The notes under the pieces are model-generated. The model saw nothing but the letters and a program-made list of their open reading frames with translations. It was not told where the DNA came from and did not search any database. A stretch of DNA of 64,000 nucleotides. It comes from Citrobacter freundii. GTDB lineage: Bacteria; Pseudomonadota; Gammaproteobacteria; Enterobacterales; Enterobacteriaceae. A program made the position numbers and the translations under genes. Positions within the stretch are counted from its first letter, which is position 1. Each line of letters opens with the position of its first letter. Positions 30,549 through 42,965 of the stretch are shown here, piece after piece. The stretch is from NCBI RefSeq assembly GCF_029717145.1, contig NZ_CP099222.1, positions 3,596,001 to 3,660,000 of the forward strand, in the 5' to 3' direction.

Positions 30549-31706
30549 TTGAAACGTAGTCTGCTTTTTTCTGCCGCGCTGTGTGCGGCGTCATTGACAT
30601 CTGTCCAGGCGGCACAGCCTATCACCGATCCGGTCTTCGCCTCTGATATCGTCGATCGTTACGCCGATCATATCTTCTACGGCAGCGGGGCGACGGGAAT
30701 GGCGCTCGTGGTCATTGACGGTAATCAGCGCGTATTTCGCAGTTTTGGCGAAACACGCCCTGGCAATAATGTTCATCCGCAGCTGGATTCGGTGATCCGC
30801 ATCGCCTCAATTACCAAATTGATGACCAGTGAAATGCTGGTCAAATTACTCGATCAGGGCACGGTAAAACTGAACGATCCATTGAGTAAATATGCACCGC
30901 CCGGTGCACGAGTCCCGACCTGGCAGGGAACGCCGATCACGCTGGTGAATCTGGCGACTCATACCAGCGCCCTACCCCGCGAGCAGCCAGGCGGTGCGGC
31001 AAAACGCCCGGTATTTGTCTGGCCAACGCGCGAACAGCGCTGGAGTTACCTCTCTACCGCCACGCTGAAAGCTGCTCCCGGATCGCAGGCCTCCTACTCG
31101 AATCTGGCGTTCGATCTACTGGCCGATGCGCTGGCAGCCGCGTCCGGTAAGCCTTATCAACAGCTGTTTGAAGAGAAAATCACCCGACCGCTCGGGATGA
31201 AAGACACCACGTTTACGCCTTCACCCGATCAGTGCAAGCGCCTGATGGTCGCCGAAAAAGGGGCCAGCCCGTGTAACAATACGCTGGCGGCTATGGGCAG
31301 CGGCGGCGTCTATTCGACGCCTGGCGATATGATGCGCTGGATGCAGCAGTATCTCTCTTCAGACTTTTATCAGCGAAGCCAGCAGGCTGACCGGATGCAG
31401 ACGCTGATTTATCAGCGTACACAGTTAACCAAAGTAATTGGCATGGACGTGCCAGGCAAAGCCGATGCGCTGGGCCTGGGCTGGGTGTATATGGCACCGA
31501 AAAATGGCCGCCCGGGGATTATTCAAAAAACCGGTGGGGGTGGTGGATTCATTACCTATATGGCGATGATCCCGCAGAAAAACGTAGGGGCCTTTATTGT
31601 GGTTACCCGTTCTCCGCTGACCCGATTTACCAATATGAGCGATGGTATCAACGATCTGGTGAGTGAGTTGAGCGGAAACAAACCCCAGGTTATCCCCGCA
31701 TCCTGA
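30549..31706 (+). CDS. ampH: AmpH, penicillin-binding protein/DD-peptidase
   Basis: Periplasmic class C beta-lactamase-like penicillin-binding protein with DD-carboxypeptidase and endopeptidase activity in peptidoglycan remodelling. A signal peptide (MKRSLLFSAALCAASLTSVQA) is followed by SITK (Ser87, Lys90) as active-site motif, YSNLAF as the second motif, and KTGGGGGF as the third. The 385 residues match E. coli AmpH. The start is TTG at 30549, also used in E. coli. It converges on iprA; a terminator lies inside the iprA 3' coding sequence. Confidence 0.95.
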   Translation: MKRSLLFSAALCAASLTSVQAAQPITDPVFASDIVDRYADHIFYGSGATGMALVVIDGNQRVFRSFGETRPGNNVHPQLDSVIRIASITKLMTSEMLVKLLDQGTVKLNDPLSKYAPPGARVPTWQGTPITLVNLATHTSALPREQPGGAAKRPVFVWPTREQRWSYLSTATLKAAPGSQASYSNLAFDLLADALAAASGKPYQQLFEEKITRPLGMKDTTFTPSPDQCKRLMVAEKGASPCNNTLAAMGSGGVYSTPGDMMRWMQQYLSSDFYQRSQQADRMQTLIYQRTQLTKVIGMDVPGKADALGLGWVYMAPKNGRPGIIQKTGGGGGFITYMAMIPQKNVGAFIVVTRSPLTRFTNMSDGINDLVSELSGNKPQVIPAS

Positions 31707-31707
31707 T

Positions 31708-32331
31708 TTAGTACTCAAAAGGCAAACGGTTAATATTCACCAGTTTGCCTTTATTCATTTCAATGTAGCCGCCTTTACGCAGTGCTGCGAGAACTTCTGC
31801 GACGACAGAGCGTGAAATACGTGTACGTTGGTGGATATAGTTCATAACGCCAACACGAGAACGCAGTAAATTATCCCATTTCATCATGGATATCAGCGTG
31901 GCACGGATTTGATCGTAGGAGTTATTGCCAATTAATTGCAGGTCGCGTAATTCAAGCATGCAGTGCTGCCATGCTAACCAGCTAAAGGCTTCGCGCCATA
32001 GCTGACATTGCTCAATAATATTAATCGTTTGGGACGCGGGCAGATAATAACCCGTACAGTAACCTTCTGTTATTAATCTATATTGAATATCTGTTTTCAT
32101 CACACCATCAGCAAGTCCCATAATAAACGGGGCCTGTGTAATGCCAACCAGTATGGTTTCTCCTCGCCTCAGCGAGACAACCCCCTTTAAAATAACAAAA
32201 GTGTCGTTTTTATTTACATCACTGGAATATATTATTTGTTTTTCATTTTCATATTCAAAACGCTCGCCATATTTCGACAAACATTTATCCAGCTTACCAA
32301 ATTCCAGAAAAGGCTTATCTACAGATAACAT
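31708..32331 (-). CDS. iprA: IprA (YaiV), winged-helix regulator of peroxide resistance
   Basis: CRP/FNR-like protein of 207 residues. An N-terminal beta-barrel resembling a cyclic nucleotide fold (VILKGVVSLRRGETILVGI, YRLITEGYCTGYYL) is joined to a C-terminal winged helix (QRTRISRSVVAEVLAALRKGGYIEMNKGKLV). The sequence aligns over its full length with E. coli YaiV/IprA, reported to inhibit hydrogen peroxide resistance in Salmonella. The nucleotide-contacting Arg-Ser pattern is not evident, so a ligand is uncertain. The gene is AT-rich compared with ampH. It lies downstream of the autotransporter on the same strand, beyond a strong terminator. Confidence 0.93.
   Translation of the reverse strand: MLSVDKPFLEFGKLDKCLSKYGERFEYENEKQIIYSSDVNKNDTFVILKGVVSLRRGETILVGITQAPFIMGLADGVMKTDIQYRLITEGYCTGYYLPASQTINIIEQCQLWREAFSWLAWQHCMLELRDLQLIGNNSYDQIRATLISMMKWDNLLRSRVGVMNYIHQRTRISRSVVAEVLAALRKGGYIEMNKGKLVNINRLPFEY
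31717..31755. terminator. Terminator hairpin of ampH lying inside iprA
   Basis: AAAGGCAAAC (31718-31727) and GTTTGCCTTT (31743-31752) form a perfect 10-bp stem with a T-rich end. It falls in the last 14 codons of iprA. On the plus strand it is placed to terminate ampH. Confidence 0.7.
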
Positions 32332-32350
32332 TTACGCATTCCTTGCATAA

Positions 32351-32380
32351 AAGCCCGTCAAATCCTTGACGGGCTTATTG
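32351..32380 (-). terminator. Terminator of the autotransporter gene
   Basis: AAGCCCGTCAA and TTGACGGGCTT form a perfect 11-bp stem around a four-base loop. The minus strand continues TTTTATG. It lies 38 bp after the autotransporter stop and 20 bp before the iprA start. Confidence 0.9.
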
Positions 32381-32413
32381 GGATTAAAATACCGAGTCCT
32401 CTAATAGGAATTC

Positions 32414-35413
<3,000 letters not shown>

Positions 35414-35905
35414 TTGTCATCCCTCCTCAGGGACGTAATATAGTTGATCCATCAATTATTAATGCATAGTAAACATATTATGTTTCGCCGAAAGATTATG
35501 CGGTGTCATAGATAAAAGGTTCAATTATTCTTTACTTTAAGTCCGAATGCGGACAATAAACGAAATACAAACAAAAAAAGCATAAACCTTTTACTTTCAG
35601 TAAATTATGGGAAAATTAATAAAATAAACCATACAATACAATGATAATTAAAAACAAAACCACAAGGACAGCAAATAAACACACGCACAATGAAAGGTAT
35701 TTAATCAACGATTAAACAAAATCAAACCCACAGCAAAACCTATTGATATTAAAAATGATAAATTCAATAAAGTATAAATAGCGCATATTAAATTTTTAAA
35801 AATACGGTACGCGGGTGTCACTCGCATAAGGCCAACTTTCGTAAAACACCCACACACAGGTTGAGGTATACTACGGCCTTCGATTCCACAAACATCAGGC
35901 ATACC
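35414..35905. other. AT-rich intergenic region between the autotransporter and hemB
   Basis: 492 bp, strongly AT-rich, with many A and T tracts from 35440 to 35800, typical of H-NS-bound DNA. It must carry the autotransporter promoter and, near 35866-35880, the hemB promoter (TATACT at 35867-35872 is a good -10). No ORF with a ribosome site is apparent. Confidence 0.6.
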
Positions 35906-36880
35906 ATGACAGACCTAATCCAACGCCCTCGCCGCCTGCGCAAATCCCCTGCGCTGCGCGCCATGTTTGAAGAGACAACACTCAGCTTAAATGACCTGGT
36001 GTTGCCGATCTTTGTTGAAGAAGAACTCGACGATTACAAAGCCATCGAGGCCATGCCCGGCGTGATGCGCATTCCAGAGAAACATCTGGCACGCGAAATC
36101 GAACGCATTGCCAACGCCGGTATCCGCTCGGTGATGACCTTTGGTATTTCCCACCATACCGATGACACCGGCAGCGATGCCTGGAAAGAAGACGGACTGG
36201 TGGCGCGCATGTCACGCATTTGCAAGCAAACCGTGCCGGAGATGATCGTCATGTCCGACACCTGCTTCTGCGAATATACCTCGCACGGTCACTGCGGCGT
36301 ATTGTGTGACCACGGCGTAGATAACGATTTAACCCTCGCGAACCTCGGTAAACAGGCAGTGGTTGCCGCCGCGGCGGGCGCCGACTTTATCGCACCGTCC
36401 GCCGCCATGGACGGTCAGGTGCAGGCTATTCGCCAGGCGCTGGACGCCGCGGGCTTCACTGATACCGCGATCATGTCCTACTCCACCAAGTTCGCCTCCT
36501 CCTTCTACGGTCCATTCCGCGAAGCCGCGGGCACCGCGCTGAAAGGCGATCGTAAAACCTACCAGATGAACCCGATGAACCGTCGTGAAGCCATTCGCGA
36601 ATCACTGCTGGACGAAGCCCAGGGTGCAGACTGCCTGATGGTGAAACCGGCCGGTGCATACCTGGATATTCTGCGTGATATTCGCGAACGCACCGAACTG
36701 CCGATTGGCGCCTACCAGGTCAGCGGCGAATACGCGATGATCAAATTCGCGGCCCTGGCAGGGGCAATAGATGAAGAGAAAGTCGTGCTGGAAAGTTTAG
36801 GCTCGATCAAACGCGCAGGCGCGGATCTGATCTTCAGTTACTTTGCCCTGGATCTGGCTGAGAAAAAAATTCTGCGTTAA
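35906..36880 (+). CDS. hemB: HemB, 5-aminolevulinate dehydratase (porphobilinogen synthase)
   Basis: Condenses two 5-aminolevulinate molecules to porphobilinogen in haem synthesis. The 324-residue protein has the zinc cysteines in [17 protein letters not shown] (Cys120, 122, 130 by family numbering) and the Schiff-base lysines in SYSTKFASS and [10 protein letters not shown]. The ATG at 35906 gives the E. coli start ([13 protein letters not shown]); 35861 does not. Followed by a REP element before tauD. Confidence 0.97.
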   Translation: MTDLIQRPRRLRKSPALRAMFEETTLSLNDLVLPIFVEEELDDYKAIEAMPGVMRIPEKHLAREIERIANAGIRSVMTFGISHHTDDTGSDAWKEDGLVARMSRICKQTVPEMIVMSDTCFCEYTSHGHCGVLCDHGVDNDLTLANLGKQAVVAAAAGADFIAPSAAMDGQVQAIRQALDAAGFTDTAIMSYSTKFASSFYGPFREAAGTALKGDRKTYQMNPMNRREAIRESLLDEAQGADCLMVKPAGAYLDILRDIRERTELPIGAYQVSGEYAMIKFAALAGAIDEEKVVLESLGSIKRAGADLIFSYFALDLAEKKILR

Positions 36881-36890
36881 TGACGCGGTG

Positions 36891-36925
36891 TTGCCGGATG
36901 GCGGCTTCGCCCTGTCCGGCCTGCA
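36891..36925. repeat. REP element between hemB and tauD
   Basis: TTGCCGGATGGCGGC-TTC-GCCCTGTCCGGCC, between convergent hemB and tauD stops. The following bases to 36955 (GCCCGGTGGGC) look like a second degenerate copy. Confidence 0.8.
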
Positions 36926-36961
36926 CGCCGGGGCCCGGTGGGCAAAGCGCCATCGGGCACG

Positions 36962-37813
36962 TTAGCTCGCACGATAGTAAGGTTTGTCTCCGAGAATCGT
37001 CGCCCGGTGCATAATGCGCCGCTGCGGCAGGTAGTCTGCATTGGCATAATGCTGCGTCACGCGGTTATCCCAAATCGCCACATCGTCAGGCTGCCAGCGC
37101 CAGCGTACCTGAAACTCCGGTTTGGTGATGTGGGCAAACAGAAATCCGAGCAGCGCCTCACTCTCTTTTTCCGTCACATCGACAATTCGTGTCGTGAACC
37201 CTTCATTCACAAACAGCGCCTGTTTGCCGCTCACCGGATGCGTTCGCACTACCGGATGCAGCAACGGTGGGTGCTTTGCCACCGCCTCCAGCCAACGCTG
37301 ATGCTCTTCTTCGGTATTACGGTATTTGAACTCCTGAAACGATTTACGGAAATCATGTTCGGCCCGCAGGCCGCTCAGCAATTGGCGAAAAGGTTCTGAA
37401 AGCGCTTCAAAAGCGGCAATGCCGCTGGTCCACAGCGTATCGCCACCTGTTAATGGCAGCTCTTTTGCCGCCAGAATCGCCCCGGCAGGTGGCGTCTCAA
37501 TAAAGGTTACATCGGTGTGCCAGTTGTCGTTATCCGGCGGATTGTCGTTGTGAGTATCGAGGACGATGATCTCCTCAACGCCCTGCGCATGCGGGTAAAC
37601 CGGATGGATATGCAAGTCGCCAAAACGCAACGCCAGCGCCCGCTGCTGCTGTGGTGTGATCGCCTGCTCGCGCAGGAACACCACCTGATGACGAAGTACC
37701 GCGTGGTACAACTGTTCAAACTGGTTATCGCTCAGCGGTCGCGTCAAATCCGCCCCGGTGACCTGCGCACCTATATAGGGCCCCAGCGGGATAATGCTCA
37801 GACGTTCACTCAT
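36962..37813 (-). CDS. tauD: TauD, taurine dioxygenase
   Basis: Fe(II)/2-oxoglutarate-dependent dioxygenase releasing sulfite from taurine. The 283-residue protein has the iron triad HTD (His99, Asp101) in NWHTDVTFIETPP and a distal His in TQHYANADY, plus Arg in the C-terminal IMHRATILG for 2-oxoglutarate. It is the last gene of tauABCD and overlaps tauC by four bases. The operon supports sulfur supply when sulfate is scarce and is expected to need CysB and Cbl. Confidence 0.96.
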   Translation of the reverse strand: MSERLSIIPLGPYIGAQVTGADLTRPLSDNQFEQLYHAVLRHQVVFLREQAITPQQQRALALRFGDLHIHPVYPHAQGVEEIIVLDTHNDNPPDNDNWHTDVTFIETPPAGAILAAKELPLTGGDTLWTSGIAAFEALSEPFRQLLSGLRAEHDFRKSFQEFKYRNTEEEHQRWLEAVAKHPPLLHPVVRTHPVSGKQALFVNEGFTTRIVDVTEKESEALLGFLFAHITKPEFQVRWRWQPDDVAIWDNRVTQHYANADYLPQRRIMHRATILGDKPYYRAS

Positions 37814-38637
37814 TGTACTTCTCCATGCCAGGGCGTCAGACGGCGCTGAAGCGCACGCAAACCCAATTCTAAAATAAAGGCGATCACGGCAATCACCATA
37901 ATTCCCGCCAGCACCACATCCGTTGCCAAAAACTCACCCGCTGACTGCACCATAAACCCCAGACCTCGCGTCGCGGCAATCAGCTCCGCCGCCACTAATG
38001 TCGACCACCCCACACCCAGTCCAATCCGCAGCCCGGTAAGAATTTCCGGCAAAGCACCCGGTAAAATTACAAACCACAATACCTGTGCGCGGCTGGCCCC
38101 CAGCGACTGGGCGGCCCGCACCCGCACCTGCTGGGCGCTTTTGACGCCCGCCAGTGCAGACATCGCCACAGGGGCAAAAATCGCCAGATAGATCAGCAGG
38201 ATCTTCGAGGTTTCGCCGATGCCAAACCAAATAACCATCAGTGGCAAATAGGCCAGCGGCGGCACCGGACGATACAGTTCGATGATCGGATCGACGATCC
38301 CGCGCACCGTCGGACTCAGCCCCATCGCGATCCCCACCGGCACGCCGAGCAGCACCGCGGCCAGCAGAGCAATGACGATACGTGCCAGGCTGGCGGCCAG
38401 ATGCTGCCACAGCGTGGCATCCATAAAGCCCTGCGGTCCGGCAATGACGATAAGTTTTTGCAGTACCTGCCCCGGCGGCGGTAAAAACAGCGGGCTGATG
38501 AATTGCAGTGCCGCCACTGCCCACCACACCACCAGAAGCACGCCCAATGTGCCAACACTTAACGTCATCTGACGTGAAAGCGGCCAGCGCCAGCGCAACG
38601 CACGCGGACGGAGTTTATCGTTAATCACCACGCTCAT
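37810..38637 (-). CDS. tauC: TauC, taurine ABC transporter permease
   Basis: Inner-membrane permease with about six helices. The EAA-type motif is in [29 protein letters not shown]. The 275 residues equal E. coli TauC. Overlaps both tauB and tauD by four bases, showing tight coupling. Confidence 0.96.
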   Translation of the reverse strand: MSVVINDKLRPRALRWRWPLSRQMTLSVGTLGVLLVVWWAVAALQFISPLFLPPPGQVLQKLIVIAGPQGFMDATLWQHLAASLARIVIALLAAVLLGVPVGIAMGLSPTVRGIVDPIIELYRPVPPLAYLPLMVIWFGIGETSKILLIYLAIFAPVAMSALAGVKSAQQVRVRAAQSLGASRAQVLWFVILPGALPEILTGLRIGLGVGWSTLVAAELIAATRGLGFMVQSAGEFLATDVVLAGIMVIAVIAFILELGLRALQRRLTPWHGEVQ

Positions 38638-39401
38638 GAGAACGCCTCCCGTTGCGCGAAAACGCGGCCTAGCACGTATTCACGCATGGCAATAAACTGC
38701 GGATCGGATTTAATGCTGCGACTCGGCTCCCCGGCCACAAAGCGGCGGGCGAAATTTAGCGGTAAGCGTTCCAGCACCCGGCCCGGTCCCGGAGACAACA
38801 GCACCAGTTCGGTCGCCATAAACACCGCCTCTTCGATATCGTGGGTAATCAGCAGCACCTGTTTGCCGGTCTCCTGCCACAGCGTCAACAGCAGGGTTTG
38901 CATCTGCTCGCGGGTAAAAGCATCCAGCGCGCCAAAAGGTTCATCCAACAGCAACAGTTGCGGATTTGCCGCCAGCGCCCGGGCAATGCCGACGCGCTGA
39001 CGCTGACCACCGGAAAGCTGCCAGATAAAGCGCTTTTCCGCGCCTTCCAGCCCAACCTTCTTCAGCATGTCCTGCGCAATGCGTTGACGCTGTAACTTCT
39101 CTACACCGGCCAGTTGCAGGCCAAATCCGACGTTATCCTGCACGTTACGCCACGGCAGCAAGCCTTCGTTCTGGAACACCACGCCGCGCTCGGCCCCCGG
39201 GCCTGTCACTTTTTTACCCGCCAGCACGATGCTGCCGTGCTGATACGGCACAAACCCGGCAATCAGATTCAGCAGCGTGGTTTTGCCGCAGCCGGAAGGC
39301 CCGAGCACCACCAGCAGTTCACCGCCGTCGAGCGTCAGGTTGATGTCGTCCAGCACCGGCTTTCCGTCATAGCGGGCGGCAAGATGAGAGATTTGCAGCA
39401 T
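38634..39401 (-). CDS. tauB: TauB, taurine ABC transporter ATPase
   Basis: ABC ATPase energising taurine import. Walker [10 protein letters not shown] (34-42), signature LSGGQRQR, Walker [13 protein letters not shown] and the switch His in ITHDIEEA are intact. Length 255 as in E. coli. Ten bases downstream of tauA. Confidence 0.96.
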   Translation of the reverse strand: MLQISHLAARYDGKPVLDDINLTLDGGELLVVLGPSGCGKTTLLNLIAGFVPYQHGSIVLAGKKVTGPGAERGVVFQNEGLLPWRNVQDNVGFGLQLAGVEKLQRQRIAQDMLKKVGLEGAEKRFIWQLSGGQRQRVGIARALAANPQLLLLDEPFGALDAFTREQMQTLLLTLWQETGKQVLLITHDIEEAVFMATELVLLSPGPGRVLERLPLNFARRFVAGEPSRSIKSDPQFIAMREYVLGRVFAQREAFS

Positions 39402-39411
39402 CAGCGCCCCC

Positions 39412-40374
39412 TTATTGCACGAAGCGATCGGTAACGTACTGGCTGTAATCCGTCGCCACAGCGGGCACTTTGCCCTGCTCTTTGAGGAACTGCGCAGTGT
39501 CGATAATCGCTTTATTCACCGGTCCGGTCAGCTCGGCGGTTTGCTGCTGCGGTGTCAGGTAGGTGTTACCTTTTACCAGTCCCGGAATATCCGCTTCCGG
39601 CACGCCGCTTAAGCGCGACAGCTTGCTGATGTTGTCCGGCTGCTTTAGCCATTCATCGGGATTAGTAATATAGGGCTGTTGGGCATCAATCGCGCTTTTG
39701 GCAAAGGCCTTCACCACCTCAGGATGCTGCTCGGCAAAATCTTTGCGCACGACCCACACGTCCAGCGTCGGCGCGCCCCACTCACCTACTTTTTCCGAGT
39801 CGGTTAACACCTTGCCGTCTTTTTCCAGCGCGTTCACCGCCGGTGCCCAGACGTAGGCGCCGTCAATATCCCCGCGCTGCCAGGCGGCAATAATCGCTGG
39901 CGGCTGCAGGTTCACAATCTCCACCTGACCGGGCTTGATGCCCCAGTGTTTTAACGCGGCCAGCAGGCTGTAATGGGTGGTGGAGATAAACGGCACGGCA
40001 ATACGTTTACCGATCAAATCCTCAGGTTTGTTGATGCTTTTCTTCACCACCAGCGCCTCGGAGTTACCGAGTTTGGACGCCAGCAGGAACACCTCAATCG
40101 GTACCTGTTGGCTGGCCGCAACCGCCAACGGGCTGGAGCCAAGATTGCCAATTTGTACGTCGCCAGACGCCAGCGCCCGGACGATGCTCGCCCCGCTGTC
40201 GAACTTACGCCAGTCAACGGTGGCCCCGCTCTCTTTAGCAAATGTGTTATCCGCCTGCGCCACTTTGGCCGGTTCAGCGGAGGTCTGATACGCGACGGTG
40301 ACGTTCACCGCCTGCGCCTGAAATGCAACCACTGCCAGTACGGCAAGGAGTGTATTACGCGATGATATAGCCAT
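39412..40374 (-). CDS. tauA: TauA, taurine-binding periplasmic protein
   Basis: Periplasmic binding protein for taurine and related sulfonates. A signal peptide ([22 protein letters not shown]) precedes the SsuA/NMT1-like fold with [25 protein letters not shown] and [17 protein letters not shown]. Length 320, as in E. coli. First gene of the operon; the 335 bp upstream must carry the Cbl/CysB-dependent promoter and ends in two REP elements. Confidence 0.96.
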   Translation of the reverse strand: MAISSRNTLLAVLAVVAFQAQAVNVTVAYQTSAEPAKVAQADNTFAKESGATVDWRKFDSGASIVRALASGDVQIGNLGSSPLAVAASQQVPIEVFLLASKLGNSEALVVKKSINKPEDLIGKRIAVPFISTTHYSLLAALKHWGIKPGQVEIVNLQPPAIIAAWQRGDIDGAYVWAPAVNALEKDGKVLTDSEKVGEWGAPTLDVWVVRKDFAEQHPEVVKAFAKSAIDAQQPYITNPDEWLKQPDNISKLSRLSGVPEADIPGLVKGNTYLTPQQQTAELTGPVNKAIIDTAQFLKEQGKVPAVATDYSQYVTDRFVQ

Positions 40375-40709
40375 GATTGTCTGCTCCCCTGTCTTGTTAT
40401 GTGGGGCAGTATTTCGTTACGGCACACTTTGATAAAGGAATTAAAAATTCTGGCTAAGAACAAAGCGTTTTTAGAAAAAAAGCGGCAATAGTTAGCTATT
40501 TCGCTCATGACAGATGGAATTCGTAGGCCTGATAAGCGCAGCGCCATCAGGCACTGTTGCCGGATGGCGGCGCAAGCGCCTTATCCGGCCTACAACACCT
40601 GCAAATTATTGCGATTTTGTTACATTCGTTACATAACAGCATCCCGGTGATTGCCAGCGTAATGCGGGCAGGCATCATAGACGCCATTGTCAGACAAGAG
40701 AGCAAGAAA
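40375..40709. other. Divergent gap between tauA and the uhpA-like gene
   Basis: 335 bp. The half nearest tauA (40375-40510) is AT-rich with TTATTTC/GGCTAAGAA type elements and should hold the tau promoter; I cannot fix Cbl sites by eye. The middle holds a two-REP BIME (40523-40593). The right third should hold the uhpA-like promoter. Confidence 0.5.
40523..40593. repeat. BIME of two REP elements
   Basis: GTAGGCCTGATAAGCG-CAGCGCCATCAGGCAC (40523-40554) and, in opposite orientation, TTGCCGGATGGCGGCG-CAAGCGCCTTATCCGGCCTAC (40557-40593). The first unit has the CTGAT/ATCAG variant arms. Confidence 0.85.
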
Positions 40710-41339
40710 ATGATCCATGTTGTGCTGGTGGATGACCATGTGGTGGTGCGTTCCGGCTTTGCGCAATTACTCAGTCTTGAAGATGACCTGAACGTCATCG
40801 GTCAATACAGCAGCGCGGCAGATGCCTGGCCTGCGTTACTGCGCGATGACGTCAGCGTGGCGGTGATGGACATCGCTATGCCGGATGAAAATGGTCTGAG
40901 CCTGTTAAAACGGCTGCGGGCGCAGAAACCCAACTTTCGCGCCATAATTCTCAGCATTTATGACGCGCCGACGTTTGTGCAAAGCGCACTGGATGCCGGT
41001 GCCAGCGGCTATCTGACCAAACGCTGCGGGCCTGAGGAACTGGTACAGGCGGTACGTTCAGTGGGCATGGGTGGGCATTACCTGTGCGCTGACGCATTGC
41101 GGGCGCTACGCGGCGGCGAACAACCCGCCCAGGTGCTGGAAGTCCTCACCCCACGCGAGCGCGAAGTGTTTGATCTGCTGGTCAAAGGCGACAGCGTGAA
41201 AGAGATCGCCTTCAAACTCGACCTCAGCCACAAAACTGTCCACGTCCACCGCGCCAACGTGCTGGGTAAACTGCAATGCCACAGCACTATTGACCTGGTG
41301 CATTTTGCGCTCGACCATCAGCTACTGACGGGGCACTGA
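40710..41339 (+). CDS. UhpA-like LuxR-family response regulator
   Basis: 209-residue response regulator: receiver domain with DDH (8-10), phospho-acceptor Asp54 in AVMDIAMPDENG and Lys in YLTKRCGPEEL, then a LuxR helix-turn-helix (about 143-200; LTPREREVFDLLVKG, SHKTVHVHRANVLGKL). It resembles UhpA, the activator of hexose-phosphate uptake. The ATG at 40710 gives the proper receiver start; 40557 is not supported. It overlaps the kinase gene (TGATG), so both are coupled. It probably controls the uhpC-like and afuABC genes downstream (inference from order). Confidence 0.88.
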   Translation: MIHVVLVDDHVVVRSGFAQLLSLEDDLNVIGQYSSAADAWPALLRDDVSVAVMDIAMPDENGLSLLKRLRAQKPNFRAIILSIYDAPTFVQSALDAGASGYLTKRCGPEELVQAVRSVGMGGHYLCADALRALRGGEQPAQVLEVLTPREREVFDLLVKGDSVKEIAFKLDLSHKTVHVHRANVLGKLQCHSTIDLVHFALDHQLLTGH

Positions 41340-42880
41340 TGTCGCGTTCGGCTCGCCATTGGGTGATCTCCCTGTTTATCCTGCTGGCCTGGGGCTCAGG
41401 CTGGCTGATGCTGTGGACGCTGGGATTTTACCTGACCCAAAACGGTCAGCAGGCAGCGCTATTTCTGCCGCACGGCGTCTATCTCGCACTCTTGATCCTG
41501 CTGTCACGCCGCTACTGGCCCGCGCTGGTACTGCCACCGGTGCTAATGCTGTTCTGGCTACACAGCGAACAATTATTAAATGGTTATATTCTGCTGGTCG
41601 CACCGTTAATTAGCCTGATCCCGGCCAGTATCGGCCAGTCTTACTGGCACCGCTTCCCACTCTACTGGCAGCGCTTAACGCTGCTACTGGCCGCCGTCAC
41701 CGTCACCGCATTGCTCAATACCGCCCTCCTGTCGCCCTTTATCGAAAGCCCGGCGATGTTAATTGGCCTGGCGTCGTTTACCGGCGGCGTGCTGTTGACG
41801 CCATTTGTTTATTTGATTTACGAATTTCTGCGCCAGCAGCACCGCTATCATTTGCTCGGCCTGGACACCCGTAATCCGCCGCTGCGCACCTCGCTTATCA
41901 TTTGGTGCAGCCTGTTTTTTATTATCGGCATCGGCACTCAGATGGTGCTGTCACCAGACATTGAGCGCCTGCTGCTGATCGTAGTGTTTCTGCCCAACGT
42001 GGTGATGGCATGGAAGTTTGGCTGGCAGGGCGGCGTATTATCCGGGTTGCTTGGCAGCATGATGATCACCATCGCACGGCAAATCGGTGTGGGGTTCAGC
42101 AATTTACTGGAACTGGAAATTTTTCTCGCGACCCAGGCGTTGTTGGGTATTGGCCTGGGTATCGCTATCAGCCGCCAGCAGCATCTGGCGCAGAACCTGC
42201 ACCACTATCGCCAGCGTCTGGAAGCCGAGCTGACGGCACGACGGGCGTTAACTGAGCAACTGATCCGCAGCGAAGAAAATACGCGCAAGAGTCTGGCGCG
42301 GGAGCTGCACGACGAAATTGGGCAAAACATTACCGCCATTCAAATCCACTCTCAGCTGGTCAAGCGAGCACAGGATCCACAGCAAACGCTGGACGCAGCG
42401 AATCAGATCAATGACCTTGCCCGGCGCATTCATCACTCCACCCGCCAGTTGCTGCGCCAGCTGCGTCCTCCCGCGCTCGATGAACTGTCCTTTCAAGACG
42501 CGCTCCATCATCTGGTGAATGAGTTTGCCTTTGCCGAACGGGGCATCCGCTGCCGGTTTGACTATCGGCTGGAAAATACGCCAGACAATGAAACGGTCCG
42601 CTTTACGCTGTACCGCCTGTTGCAGGAGTTACTCAATAACGTTTGTAAACATGCCGACGCCAGCGAGGTGTCGATTACGCTCCGCCAACAGGAGCACAGC
42701 CTGGTTCTGCACGTTGAGGACAACGGCGTGGGCATTCTGCCAGAAAAAATCCCCGGTTTCGGTATTCAGGGAATGCGTGAACGGGTAAGCGCACTGGGTG
42801 GCGAGCTAACGCTTGAGTCGCACAACGGTACGCGGGTAATTGTTAACCTGCCCACAAATTTGCAACAAACCCATCATTAA
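41339..42880 (+). CDS. UhpB-like sensor histidine kinase with MASE1-type membrane domain
   Basis: 513-residue kinase. The N-terminal half (about 1-290) has eight or so helices of the MASE1/UhpB type. The dimerisation helix holds the predicted phospho-His324 in ARELHDEIGQNITAIQ (HisKA_3 type), followed by HATPase_c with NVCKHADASEVSI, DNGVGI and GIQGMRERV. It is the partner of the LuxR-type regulator and pairs with the UhpC-like membrane protein downstream. In the Uhp system UhpC detects external glucose 6-phosphate and activates UhpB; the same is likely here. Confidence 0.88.
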   Translation: MSRSARHWVISLFILLAWGSGWLMLWTLGFYLTQNGQQAALFLPHGVYLALLILLSRRYWPALVLPPVLMLFWLHSEQLLNGYILLVAPLISLIPASIGQSYWHRFPLYWQRLTLLLAAVTVTALLNTALLSPFIESPAMLIGLASFTGGVLLTPFVYLIYEFLRQQHRYHLLGLDTRNPPLRTSLIIWCSLFFIIGIGTQMVLSPDIERLLLIVVFLPNVVMAWKFGWQGGVLSGLLGSMMITIARQIGVGFSNLLELEIFLATQALLGIGLGIAISRQQHLAQNLHHYRQRLEAELTARRALTEQLIRSEENTRKSLARELHDEIGQNITAIQIHSQLVKRAQDPQQTLDAANQINDLARRIHHSTRQLLRQLRPPALDELSFQDALHHLVNEFAFAERGIRCRFDYRLENTPDNETVRFTLYRLLQELLNNVCKHADASEVSITLRQQEHSLVLHVEDNGVGILPEKIPGFGIQGMRERVSALGGELTLESHNGTRVIVNLPTNLQQTHH

Positions 42881-42884
42881 CCAG

Positions 42885-42914
42885 GAAAAAGTCTTAGTCA
42901 CTCTGGACTTTCTC
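42885..42914. promoter_or_regulatory. Inverted repeat upstream of the uhpC-like gene
   Basis: GAAAAAGTC and GACTTTCTC, 8 of 9 complementary, separated by 12 bases, within the 85-bp gap between kinase and uhpC-like genes. A TATAGT sequence (42941-42946) follows 27 bp later. It is a candidate site for the UhpA-like regulator, though no such consensus is confirmed. Confidence 0.4.
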
Positions 42915-42965
42915 TCATCCCCTTTTGCTTTCACTTTCCTATAGTCAGCACAAATGGAGACCGCC

